A model generated the notes under the pieces. It was not told the DNA's origin. It ran no database searches and worked only from the letters and a program-made list of their open reading frames with translations. Source: Woeseia oceani (GTDB lineage Bacteria > Pseudomonadota > Gammaproteobacteria > Steroidobacterales > Woeseiaceae). Taken from it: DNA of 64,000 nt. This document shows, piece after piece, positions 33,317 through 41,482 of this stretch. Numbering within the stretch: the stretch's first letter is position 1; every line of letters starts with the position of its first letter. The translations under genes and the position numbers were made by a program. The stretch covers positions 3,995,892 to 4,059,891 of the forward strand of contig NZ_CP016268.1 of assembly GCF_001677435.1 (NCBI RefSeq), given 5' to 3'.

Positions 33317-34420
33317 TCAACTGGCGTCGTCGAGTCTCATTCTTGCTCTAAGGTATGAGAACTCACTGACGCGCTGATTGGCGGTCGATTTTTTCATGAA
33401 AGGTGCAACGGAATCCTGCAGGCGTTTTGCCCAAGGGTCGCGCGCGACGAGCTCGTTGGCAACGTCGCTGCTGTGTTTTGCAAGCAGGTCAAGTACGTCC
33501 TCGGGCAGCTCGCGCACTTCCACATCGGGCTGCTGCATCAGCTCGTGCAGAGCCTGGGCGTTGCCGTACATGTATTCTGACTGGATATCGAGGTTGATGG
33601 CCTGACAGGTGGTAGAGACGATTTCCTGCAAGTCCTCCGGCAAGGTCTGCCAGGCTTCTTTATTCACAATGCACTCGATGAGCGGGCCGGGCTCGTGCCA
33701 GCCGGGGTAGTAGTAGTAACGCGCCGCCTTGTGCAGACCGAGCGAGAGGTCGTTGTACGGCCCCACCCACTCGGCGGCGTCGATGGCGCCGGTTTGCAGC
33801 GACGTGAAAATCTCCGAGGCGGGCACCGTGACCTGCGTTGCGCCGGCACGCTGCATGACTTCGCCACCCAGACCCGGAATACGCATCTTCAGACCCTTCA
33901 GGTCGGCGACTGAATTGATTTCTTTGTTGAACCAGCCCGCCATCTGCACGCCGGTCTGACCGGCCGGGAACGGTACCAGCCCGAATTCATCGTAGAGCTC
34001 GCGCCACAACTTCAGGCCACCGCCGTAATACATCCACGCGTTGATTTCGTTGCCATTGAGCGCGAACGGGATCGTGGTGAAGTACTGCGCGGCCGGTACC
34101 TTGCCGCGGTGGTAGTAGGAAGCGTCGTGACCCATCTGGGCCGTACCGGCTCGCACGGCATCGAACACCTCCAGCGCCGGAACCAGCTCCCCGCCGGCGT
34201 ACACTTGAATCTTGAGACGGCCGGCGGTTGCCCGTTCGATGCGGCGGGCCAGGTTTTCCGCGCCGATCCCCAAACCGGGCAGCCCGGGCGGCCAGGAGGT
34301 CACCATGTTCCAACGAAACGTCTGCTGGCTCGCCGCCGGACCGCTGCTGGCTGATTCCTGACTGCAGGCCGCTACTCCGGCGGCAGCGGCGAGTGTTCCT
34401 ACAAAAGCGCGTCGTTTCAT
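33317..34420 (-). CDS. dctP: TRAP transporter substrate-binding protein, TakP-like (2-oxo acid type)
   Basis: About 367 residues. The N-terminus (MKRRAFVGTLAAAAGVAAC) has both a twin-arginine-like pair and a lipobox-like VAAC, so a Tat-exported or lipid-anchored periplasmic protein. Motifs MVTSWPPGLPGL, GTAQMGHDASYYHRGK, LKGLKMRIPGLGGEV and IDAAEWVGPYNDL are of the TakP/DctP7 subgroup, which bind 2-oxo acids or similar carboxylates. ATG 34420 has AGGA upstream; extension to 34486 is not needed. Convergent with dctQM. Confidence 0.88.
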   Translation of the reverse strand: MKRRAFVGTLAAAAGVAACSQESASSGPAASQQTFRWNMVTSWPPGLPGLGIGAENLARRIERATAGRLKIQVYAGGELVPALEVFDAVRAGTAQMGHDASYYHRGKVPAAQYFTTIPFALNGNEINAWMYYGGGLKLWRELYDEFGLVPFPAGQTGVQMAGWFNKEINSVADLKGLKMRIPGLGGEVMQRAGATQVTVPASEIFTSLQTGAIDAAEWVGPYNDLSLGLHKAARYYYYPGWHEPGPLIECIVNKEAWQTLPEDLQEIVSTTCQAINLDIQSEYMYGNAQALHELMQQPDVEVRELPEDVLDLLAKHSSDVANELVARDPWAKRLQDSVAPFMKKSTANQRVSEFSYLRARMRLDDAS

Positions 34421-34486
34421 TGATTTGGGTCCTGTCTGAACAGAGGCAAAGTCTACGGAGTGTAGTGAGACGCCAGCGGACTGCAA

Positions 34487-34594
34487 TTACTTTTTTCGGG
34501 TGGCCGAAGCCCACAGAATCGCCAGCCCAGGGCCAATGAAACAGTAAAACCCCACTTTCCAGATATGGCTCTGCTTATGGGTTTTTACAGGCAC
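34487..34594 (-). CDS. Possible 35-residue single-span membrane peptide
   Basis: A GTG-started frame gives PVKTHKQSHIWKVGFYCFIG followed by PGLAILWASATRKK: basic N-terminus, one short hydrophobic helix, basic C-terminus. It lies about 70 bases upstream of dctP on the same strand. No clear ribosome-binding site, so only a candidate. The topology pattern is what makes it worth recording. Confidence 0.3.
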   Translation of the reverse strand: MPVKTHKQSHIWKVGFYCFIGPGLAILWASATRKK

Positions 34595-34660
34595 TGGAAC
34601 AGGATTGAAAAGGCTAATGTGGGGAATAGCTGCCAGAATCAGTGGTTATTGCGGGCAGTT

Positions 34661-34757
34661 GGCCCCGGCCACGCGGCCGGGGCCGTCCTTCCCTGGCCCG
34701 GGCAGCGAGGTTGGCCGTCCCTGGCCAGATGGCCGGCGCTGCCGGGGTGACACCCGG
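34661..34757. repeat. GC-rich hairpin cluster upstream of dtd
   Basis: A perfect 10-bp stem GGCCCCGGCC/GGCCGGGGCC with an ACGC loop (34661-34684) is followed by a longer arm pair CCCGGGCAGCG/CGCTGCCGGGG (34697-34747, one mismatch) and a third stem GCCGGG/CCCGGC around 34740-34757. Two imperfect direct repeats starting GGCCGTCC (34681, 34713) lie inside. There is no T-tract, so not a classical terminator. Base composition is far more GC-rich than the neighbours. The rest of 34595-34884 shows no gene. Confidence 0.55.
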
Positions 34758-34884
34758 CAACCGCGGCCCTTGCCCGGCTGATCCAGACTGCCACGTCCCA
34801 CGAACGCGAGTAGACGTTGTTATTCGGCGATGGATGAATAAACTCGTGCGGCCGAGGTGGCAACCTCGCCCAAGGAACAGCACA

Positions 34885-35322
34885 TTGATCGGATTACTGC
34901 AGCGAGTGAGCGAAGCGGAGGTCGCCATCGACGGCCAGCCTGTTGCGGCTATCGGTCGCGGCTTGCTGGTGCTGGTGGCTGTGCATCGCGATGACACGCC
35001 ACGGGACGTCGAACGACTGGCCGAGCGGATTGTCCAATACCGCGTGTTCCCGGACGCTACGGGACGCATGAACCGCAGCTTGCTGGACACCGGGTTCGAG
35101 CTCCTGCTGGTGCCCCAGTTCACACTGGCAGCCGACACAAAAAAGGGCACGCGGGCCAGTTTTACCCGCGCTGCAGCGCCCGAGGTCGGCTCAGCCTATT
35201 TCGATGATCTTGCGGCGGCCTGCCGGGCGCAGCTCGGCACGGTGGGCTGTGGTCGGTTCGGCGCTGACATGCAGGTTCGGCTGGTCAATGACGGTCCGGT
35301 CACCTTTTGGCTGGAGACCTGA
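34885..35322 (+). CDS. dtd: D-aminoacyl-tRNA deacylase
   Basis: 145 residues. DTD hydrolyses D-amino acids, and glycine mischarged on tRNA-Ala, from tRNAs. The start is TTG at 34885 (LIGLLQRVSEAEV), with AGGA eight bases upstream; the open frame runs further upstream only through the GC-rich hairpin cluster and shows no homology there. Motifs: IGRGLLVLVAVHRDD, VPQFTLAADTKKGTRASF and the C-terminal VNDGPVTF (gly-cis-Pro motif). The first motif reads PQFTL where many relatives have SQFTL. Full length. Confidence 0.9.
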   Translation: MIGLLQRVSEAEVAIDGQPVAAIGRGLLVLVAVHRDDTPRDVERLAERIVQYRVFPDATGRMNRSLLDTGFELLLVPQFTLAADTKKGTRASFTRAAAPEVGSAYFDDLAAACRAQLGTVGCGRFGADMQVRLVNDGPVTFWLET

Positions 35323-35352
35323 TGCCAGGCTTGTGACGGTGGTGCGGTTTTG

Positions 35353-35382
35353 TTGCACCGCCGGGGGTATCATGAACATAAT
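35353..35382 (+). promoter_or_regulatory. Possible promoter of tatABC
   Basis: TTGCAC (35353-35358) and CATAAT (35377-35382) are separated by 18 bases, about 88 bases before the tatA start. The -10 is good, the -35 weak. An imperfect stem overlaps the -35 region. Confidence 0.28.
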
Positions 35383-35469
35383 TCGCGTCCCGCCTGAAGT
35401 CAGGTGACGACTGGCGCGAACGCCTTTCACGAAATTCGGGGCCGGTTGTGCCCCAGGAGAAGTAAGAAG

Positions 35470-35712
35470 ATGTTATCGAACATCGGTCCGGTTCAGCTGC
35501 TGATAGTCCTTGTGATAGTGCTGGCTGTTTTTGGCACCAAGCGACTGCGCAATCTGGGATCCGACCTTGGAAGTGCTGTAAAAGGTTTTCGTTCCGCCAT
35601 GTCAGAAGCTGAGAAGGAGGAATCCGCCGAGCAACTCAGCGACAAATCCCGCGACGCCGACTTTGACAACACGCCGGTTGAGCAAGCCGACAAAAAAGAA
35701 AATAACCGGTAA
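35470..35712 (+). CDS. tatA: Sec-independent protein translocase subunit TatA
   Basis: 80 residues. One N-terminal helix ([20 protein letters not shown]) and an amphipathic helix ([17 protein letters not shown]) are the TatA hallmark, followed by a charged tail. TatA oligomers form the translocation pore for folded, twin-arginine proteins. ATG 35470 follows GGAGAAGTAAGA-like ribosome-binding sequence. First gene of tatABC, 6 bases before tatB. Confidence 0.93.
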   Translation: MLSNIGPVQLLIVLVIVLAVFGTKRLRNLGSDLGSAVKGFRSAMSEAEKEESAEQLSDKSRDADFDNTPVEQADKKENNR

Positions 35713-35718
35713 CTCTGT

Positions 35719-36144
35719 ATGTCCGGCGTCGGCTTCTGGGAGCTGATTATCCTGTTGCTTATCGGGCTCATTGTATTGGGCCCGGAACGCTTGCCGCGCG
35801 TGGCGAATCAGCTTGGCGGCTGGTTGGGTCAGGCGCGTCGCATGACGCGCGTGATGAAGCGGCAACTCGATGATGAGCTGAATTTTGAAAAGCATCTGGA
35901 TATCGTGCCGCCTGCGCGCACCCAGCATTCCAGTCCGGATAACTATCAGGCGCCCGTGGCAGACACGCCACCGGAGGACGACGACACGTACTCGCCGGCG
36001 CACGATAAAGACAGCGCCGGCACCGGAGTCCGCGACGATGAAGTGGTTGCGGATGCCGCAGAGACTGCCGAGCCGGTCGTAGCCGATACCGAAACCAGCG
36101 CAGACGATGCCGCCTCCAGTTCCGATAAGAATCCATCCGCGTGA
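35719..36144 (+). CDS. tatB: Sec-independent protein translocase subunit TatB
   Basis: 141 residues. MSGVGFWELIILLLIGLIVLGPERLP is the classic TatB start with the glutamate in the membrane helix, then an amphipathic helix (VANQLGGWLGQARRMTRVMK) and a long acidic, low-complexity C-terminal tail. TatB with TatC recognises twin-arginine signal peptides. Its last codons overlap tatC by four bases (GTGA). Confidence 0.93.
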   Translation: MSGVGFWELIILLLIGLIVLGPERLPRVANQLGGWLGQARRMTRVMKRQLDDELNFEKHLDIVPPARTQHSSPDNYQAPVADTPPEDDDTYSPAHDKDSAGTGVRDDEVVADAAETAEPVVADTETSADDAASSSDKNPSA

Positions 36145-36926
36145 GCACAGACCCGAATCAAGATACCGCGAACGACGCGGAAGAGAGCATGCTTGAAGGC
36201 ACGTTGCTTTCGCACCTCGTTGAACTGCGTACCCGCCTGTTGAAAATTTCGGCGGCCGTGGTCGGCGTATTCATCTGCCTGCTGCCGTTTGCCAGCACCA
36301 TTTTTGAAATCGCCTCTGCTCCACTGCGCGCCGTATTGCCGGGCGCTCAGATGATTGCAACCGCACCCGCATCGCCGTTGATCGCGCCGTTCAAGCTCAC
36401 CTTCTACGTGGCGCTGTTTGTGGCAATGCCCATCGTTCTTTACCAGGTCTGGGCCTTTGTCGCGCCAGGCTTGTACCGCAAGGAAAAGCGTTTCGCCGTA
36501 CCACTGCTGGCATCGAGCATTTTGTTGTTCTATGCAGGCATTGCCTTCGCGTTCTACGTCGTATTCCCACTTGTTTTTGGTTTTTTCACGCAGATCGCGC
36601 CCGAAGGTGTCGAAGTCCAGCCAGACATCTCGGAGTTTCTGTCGTTTATCACGACGATCATCTTCGCCTTCGGCATTGCGTTCGAAGTGCCCATCGCCAC
36701 TGTCCTCATCGTCTGGACCGGGCTGACCACGACAGAGAAGCTCGGCAAGGCGCGTCCGTACGTTTTTCTTGGCGCCTTCGTGATGGGCATGTTCCTGACA
36801 CCGCCGGACGTCATCAGCCAGACCGTGCTCGCAGTACCGGTTTATCTCTTGTACGAACTCGGCATTATCATGTCGCGCGTATTTGCCATTCGCGAGCCTG
36901 AAGAAAGCACAAAGCCCGCGGACTAG
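36141..36926 (+). CDS. tatC: Sec-independent protein translocase subunit TatC
   Basis: 261 residues, six membrane helices. Motifs LLSHLVELRTRLLK, the KLTFYVALFVAMPIVLYQVWAFVAPGLYRKEKR block, and FGIAFEVPIATVLIVWTGL are typical. TatC is the receptor for twin-arginine signals. GTG start at 36141 overlapping the tatB stop. At least one possible Tat substrate, the TRAP binding protein, is encoded nearby. Confidence 0.94.
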   Translation: MSTDPNQDTANDAEESMLEGTLLSHLVELRTRLLKISAAVVGVFICLLPFASTIFEIASAPLRAVLPGAQMIATAPASPLIAPFKLTFYVALFVAMPIVLYQVWAFVAPGLYRKEKRFAVPLLASSILLFYAGIAFAFYVVFPLVFGFFTQIAPEGVEVQPDISEFLSFITTIIFAFGIAFEVPIATVLIVWTGLTTTEKLGKARPYVFLGAFVMGMFLTPPDVISQTVLAVPVYLLYELGIIMSRVFAIREPEESTKPAD

Positions 36927-37177
36927 CGCCGCGCGTTGCCGCAGATGCCGACTCGGGACGTTACCGCTGAAATAGGGTAATGTTTGCGGCGGAGCTGTGA
37001 CGCCTCCGATTGGCGCTGCATGTCGGGCTCGATCGCAACCAGGCATCGCATGTGCGCACGTTATCGACGGGCGGCTTTACGCACCAGCCCGTGATTGAGA
37101 ACGCGGAGGAAACGATCAAGACTGCCTGCAACTCCGCGCATCCCGCATGACCTGAGCATATTTCGCAGAGGTTTCTT

Positions 37178-38986
37178 ATGAGAAAGTATTGGCTGTTATC
37201 CCTGCTGCTGTCACTCGCGGCCTGCGACGTCGATGTCGCTGTTGACGCTACGGCACAAGCCGACGAGTCCCCGGATGAATTCGTCGCAAGACTCAACACC
37301 GAGCTCGCAGAACTGGGGCGCCAGAACGGTGCCGCGAACTGGGTGCGAGCGACTTATATCAATCACGACACGGCCATTCTCGCCGCGGCAGCTGGCGAAC
37401 GTTACTCGGCGTGGCACAGCAAGAGCGTTGCGGAATCATTGAAGTTCAGCGATGCCGACATGTCGGCCGATACGGCACGCTCTATTAAACAACTCAAACT
37501 TGGCACGTCGGAACCGGCACCGAATGATCCGGCCAAACGCCGCGAACTGGCCGCGATCATGACCGACATGTCCGGCATGTACGGGGCAGGTAAATATTGC
37601 CCCGACGACGGACGCGAGTGCATGAGCCTCAATGAACTCGAGAATGTTCTGGCCGCAAGCCGCGACTACGACGCGCAGCTGGATGCCTGGCAGGGTTGGC
37701 GCGAGGTCGCAAAACCTTTGCGCGAAAAATACGCGCGCTTCGTAGAGTTGAGCAATGAAGGTGCCAACGAGCTGGGTTACGGCGATCTGGGCCAGCTGTG
37801 GCGTGACGGCTACGATATGTCGCCCGCGGAATTCGAGGCCGAAACAGCGCGCCTGTGGCAGCAGGTAAAGCCGCTGTACGACGCGCTGCATTGCCACGTT
37901 CGTGCAGAGCTGGCCGAGGAATACGGCGCAGACAAGGTGCCGCTGGACGGCCCGATACCGGCGCATCTGCTCGGCAACATGTGGGCACAGGAATGGGGAG
38001 AAATTTACGACCTGCTGGAACCTTATCCCGGGGTAGGTGATCTGGACGTGGACAGCGCCCTCATCGAACAGGCGTACACGCCGGTCAGGATGGTTGAGTC
38101 TGCCGAACAATTTTATGTATCGCTCGGTTTCGAAAAATTGCCGGCGACGTTTTGGGAACGCTCCATGTTCGTAAAACCGGCGGACCGGGAAGTTGTCTGC
38201 CACGCCAGCGCCTGGGGTCTCGACGGCGGCGATGATCTGCGCATCAAGATGTGCATCGAACCGGCCTACGAAGACCTGCGGGTTATTTACCACGAGCTCG
38301 GCCACAACTTTTATCAACGCGCTTACAAGGACCAGCCGAGATTGCTGCAAGGCGGCGCGCACGGCGGCTTCCACGAGGCCATCGGCGACACGATCACCCT
38401 GTCGATGACGCCGGGCTACCTGGCCGAGGTCGGTCTGATCGAATCCGCCGAGACCAGCGAAGAAGCCGTGATCAACCGGCAAATGCAACAAGCGCTCGAC
38501 AAGGTTGCGTTTCTGCCGTTTGGCAAGCTGATCGATGAATGGCGCTGGGATGTATTTGCCGGCAAGACCTCGCCCGACAACTACAACAAAGCGTGGTGGG
38601 AGTTGCGGACTCGCTACCAGGGCATCGCGCCGACCAGCGAGCGTGGCGAAGACTATTTTGACCCGGGTGCCAAGTATCACGTTCCGGGCAACACCTCGTA
38701 TACCCGCTATTTCCTGGCGCGGATACTGCAGTTCCAGTTCCAGCGTTCGTTGTGCGAAGCGGCCGGCTTCAATGGCCCCCTGCACGAATGCTCGGTCTTT
38801 GGCAGCAAGGAAGCGGGCGAGCGACTGCAAGCCATGCTCGCCGCCGGCGCAAGTCGGCCGTGGCAGGAAACCCTGGAAAAACTCACCGGTACCCGGGAAA
38901 TGGATGCCACAGCCATCATTGATTACTTTGAGCCGTTGATGAGCTGGCTGGAAGTACAGAATGAGGGTCGCAGCTGCGGCTGGTAA
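37178..38986 (+). CDS. M2-family peptidyl-dipeptidase lipoprotein (ACE-like)
   Basis: 602 residues. A lipoprotein signal ends in SLAAC at residue 20. The zinc site HELGH (YHELGHNFYQRAYKD) and the downstream glutamate motif GGFHEAIGD are those of peptidase family M2 (angiotensin-converting-enzyme type), which removes C-terminal dipeptides. The length fits a single-domain M2 enzyme. It is expected at the membrane facing the periplasm, where it may degrade imported peptides. The 250 bases before it hold no recognisable gene. Transcribed on its own. Confidence 0.9.
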   Translation: MRKYWLLSLLLSLAACDVDVAVDATAQADESPDEFVARLNTELAELGRQNGAANWVRATYINHDTAILAAAAGERYSAWHSKSVAESLKFSDADMSADTARSIKQLKLGTSEPAPNDPAKRRELAAIMTDMSGMYGAGKYCPDDGRECMSLNELENVLAASRDYDAQLDAWQGWREVAKPLREKYARFVELSNEGANELGYGDLGQLWRDGYDMSPAEFEAETARLWQQVKPLYDALHCHVRAELAEEYGADKVPLDGPIPAHLLGNMWAQEWGEIYDLLEPYPGVGDLDVDSALIEQAYTPVRMVESAEQFYVSLGFEKLPATFWERSMFVKPADREVVCHASAWGLDGGDDLRIKMCIEPAYEDLRVIYHELGHNFYQRAYKDQPRLLQGGAHGGFHEAIGDTITLSMTPGYLAEVGLIESAETSEEAVINRQMQQALDKVAFLPFGKLIDEWRWDVFAGKTSPDNYNKAWWELRTRYQGIAPTSERGEDYFDPGAKYHVPGNTSYTRYFLARILQFQFQRSLCEAAGFNGPLHECSVFGSKEAGERLQAMLAAGASRPWQETLEKLTGTREMDATAIIDYFEPLMSWLEVQNEGRSCGW

Positions 38987-39073
38987 TTCATCCGGCGCCG
39001 TTCTCGGCTGCAGATCGACGCCGATGCAGGTCCCGCCAGAGGCCATGACCGATCGAAAAGGAACGCTGACGCA

Positions 39074-41476
39074 ATGCACGATTTCGAAAAACTGGGCGCG
39101 TTTTATGTAGGCAAACGCATAGACGAGGCAACCGGCAAGAGCGGCGACGAACTGGTGCTGTACGACTCCAGGGACCTGACAACTCACGCCGTGATCATCG
39201 GCATGACGGGCTCCGGTAAAACCGGGCTCGGTATCGGTTTGCTGGAAGAAGCCGCGCTCGATCACATTCCGGTGATTGCGATCGATCCGAAAGGCGATCT
39301 AGGCAACCTGATGCTTACTTTTCCGAATCTGGCCGCCGAAGATTTCCAGCCGTGGGTGAATGCCCGTCAGGCTACCGATCAGGGCCAGAGCACGGAAGAG
39401 TACGCCGCCGCGCAGGCCGCGCTGTGGAAAAAGGGCCTGTCAGGCTGGGGTCAGGACGGTGCGCGGATTCGCAAACTGCGGGCCAGCACGGACATCAACA
39501 TCTATACCCCGGGCAGCCAGGCCGGTCGGCCGGTCTCCATACTAAAGTCGTTCGCAGCGCCGCAAGCCGGGTTGATGGCCGATGGCGATCTCTACCGCGA
39601 GCGGGTGCAGGCAACGGCCACTGGCATATTGTCCCTGATTGGCATCGACGCGGATCCGATCACCAGCCGCGAACATATCCTGATTGCGCTGATTCTTGAT
39701 CACTACTGGCAACAGCACCGTGATCTCGATATCGCGGCGCTCATCGGCGCCATTCAGGTGCCGCCAGTCAGCAAGGTCGGGGTGCTTGACCTCGAATCGT
39801 TCTACCCGTCCAGGGACCGCTTTGAGTTAGCCATGCGGCTGAACAATCTGCTGGCAGCGCCGGGTTTCGAGGCCTGGATGGAAGGCGAGCCACTCAATGC
39901 CCAGAGCCTGCTGTACACGGCCGAGGGCAGACCACGCACGTCGATCATGTCCATCGCGCACCTCGATGAGGCCAGCCGCATGTTCTTCGTGACCATGCTG
40001 TTAAACGAGCTGATCGCATGGATGCGGGCCCAGCAAGGCACCTCGAGTTTGCGCGCCATTTTGTACATGGACGAAATTTTCGGTTACATGCCGCCGACCG
40101 CGAACCCGCCGTCCAAACGTTTGTTCCTGACGCTGTTGAAACAGGCGCGGGCCTACGGCGTCGGCCTCGTACTCGCGACCCAGAACCCGGTCGACCTCGA
40201 CTACAAGGGTTTGTCGAATACCGGCACCTGGTTCATCGGCCGCCTGCAAACCGAGCGCGACAAGATGCGGGTAATGGAAGGCCTTGAAGGCGCAAGCCAG
40301 GGCGGTGCTTTCGACCGCGCGAAAATGGAACGCACGCTCGCGGGACTCGGCAAGCGCCGCTTCCTGTTACACAACGTGCATGAAGATGAAGACGTGGTTT
40401 TCGGCACTCGCTGGGCCATGTCCTATCTCGCCGGCCCACTGACGCGCGACCAGATCAAGACACTTATGCAGGATCGTGTACCGATCCCGCCCGCCGCAGC
40501 ACCGGCGCAACGCGCCGCCGCTACCGTACGCGGAAGTGACGCACCCGTGCTGGCACCAGCCATCAAGCAATACTACGCACCGGCAAGCGGTAGCGGCATT
40601 GTCTACTACCCGCGCTTGCTGGGCGCGGCAGGCATCACGTTCAGTAACGCACGCTACAAGGTTGATGAACAGCGTGATGCGGTGCATACGCTGGAGCTCG
40701 AAGACGGCCCACTGGCCGTGGACTGGGACCTTTGCGAGTCGATGAGCATTAGCGCCGATACGTTGCAGAGCAACGGCGAGCCTGACAGTGGCTATGCCGA
40801 TTGTCCTGCTTTGTTCGGTGCCCAGGGCAATTACCCGAAGTGGGAAAAGCTCTACAAACGCTGGGTACGGCAGAACGAAACCATCACGCTGTTCCGTAGC
40901 AAGAAGTTCAAACTGACCTCGAACGCGGACGAAACAGAAGGCGAGTTTCGCACCCGGTTGCAACAGCTGGCGAGCGAGGAGCGTGACAAAGCAATCGCCA
41001 AGCTGCGCAATCGCTACGCCAGCAAGACCACGATGCTGGAGAACCGGCTGTTGCGTGCACGTCAGGCCATTGATCGCGAATCCCAACAAGCGGGCAAGAA
41101 AAAGCTCGATACGGTGTTGTCGTTTGGTACCGCAATACTGGGCGCCGTACTCGGTCGCAAGAAACTGACCGCAAGTACGGCCAGCAAAGTCGGCACTGCC
41201 ATTCGTTCAGCCAGTGGCGTCCGCAAAGAAGCAGGGGATGTCGCACGAGCGAAAGAAACTTTGCAAAAGGTGCAGGCTGATCTCGATGCATTGAACGAGG
41301 ATTTGCAGCGCGAAATCGACGAGCTGGATACGAGCTTCAACGCGCAGGACGAACCACTCGAAGAGATTGTCGTACGGGCGAAGAGCACGGATGTGCACGT
41401 AGCTTTGTTCGGCCTTATCTGGCTACCGTATCGCGACGCTGGCGATGGTCGCTTGCAAAGCGCATGGACTGATTGA
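39074..41476 (+). CDS. HerA/FtsK-like P-loop ATPase of unknown function
   Basis: 800 residues. Walker A GMTGSGKTG at about 43-51, the VIAIDPKGDLGNLM strand, Walker B AILYMDEIFGYMPP near residue 330, and ATQNPVDLDYKGLSNTGTW with an RTER-like QTERDK arginine region mark an additional-strand P-loop ATPase related to HerA/VirB4/FtsK. After residue 600 there is a long basic coiled coil, a short glycine-rich hydrophobic patch (GTAILGAVLGRK), and a further acidic coil. No nuclease partner such as NurA is adjacent. Widespread but uncharacterised, to my knowledge. Confidence 0.75.
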   Translation: MHDFEKLGAFYVGKRIDEATGKSGDELVLYDSRDLTTHAVIIGMTGSGKTGLGIGLLEEAALDHIPVIAIDPKGDLGNLMLTFPNLAAEDFQPWVNARQATDQGQSTEEYAAAQAALWKKGLSGWGQDGARIRKLRASTDINIYTPGSQAGRPVSILKSFAAPQAGLMADGDLYRERVQATATGILSLIGIDADPITSREHILIALILDHYWQQHRDLDIAALIGAIQVPPVSKVGVLDLESFYPSRDRFELAMRLNNLLAAPGFEAWMEGEPLNAQSLLYTAEGRPRTSIMSIAHLDEASRMFFVTMLLNELIAWMRAQQGTSSLRAILYMDEIFGYMPPTANPPSKRLFLTLLKQARAYGVGLVLATQNPVDLDYKGLSNTGTWFIGRLQTERDKMRVMEGLEGASQGGAFDRAKMERTLAGLGKRRFLLHNVHEDEDVVFGTRWAMSYLAGPLTRDQIKTLMQDRVPIPPAAAPAQRAAATVRGSDAPVLAPAIKQYYAPASGSGIVYYPRLLGAAGITFSNARYKVDEQRDAVHTLELEDGPLAVDWDLCESMSISADTLQSNGEPDSGYADCPALFGAQGNYPKWEKLYKRWVRQNETITLFRSKKFKLTSNADETEGEFRTRLQQLASEERDKAIAKLRNRYASKTTMLENRLLRARQAIDRESQQAGKKKLDTVLSFGTAILGAVLGRKKLTASTASKVGTAIRSASGVRKEAGDVARAKETLQKVQADLDALNEDLQREIDELDTSFNAQDEPLEEIVVRAKSTDVHVALFGLIWLPYRDAGDGRLQSAWTD

Positions 41477-41482
41477 GGCCGC

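Noticed and set aside
37436..39265. 609-codon open frame on the minus strand
   Set aside because: Antisense to the M2 peptidase, which has complete catalytic motifs; low-complexity translation without domain features.
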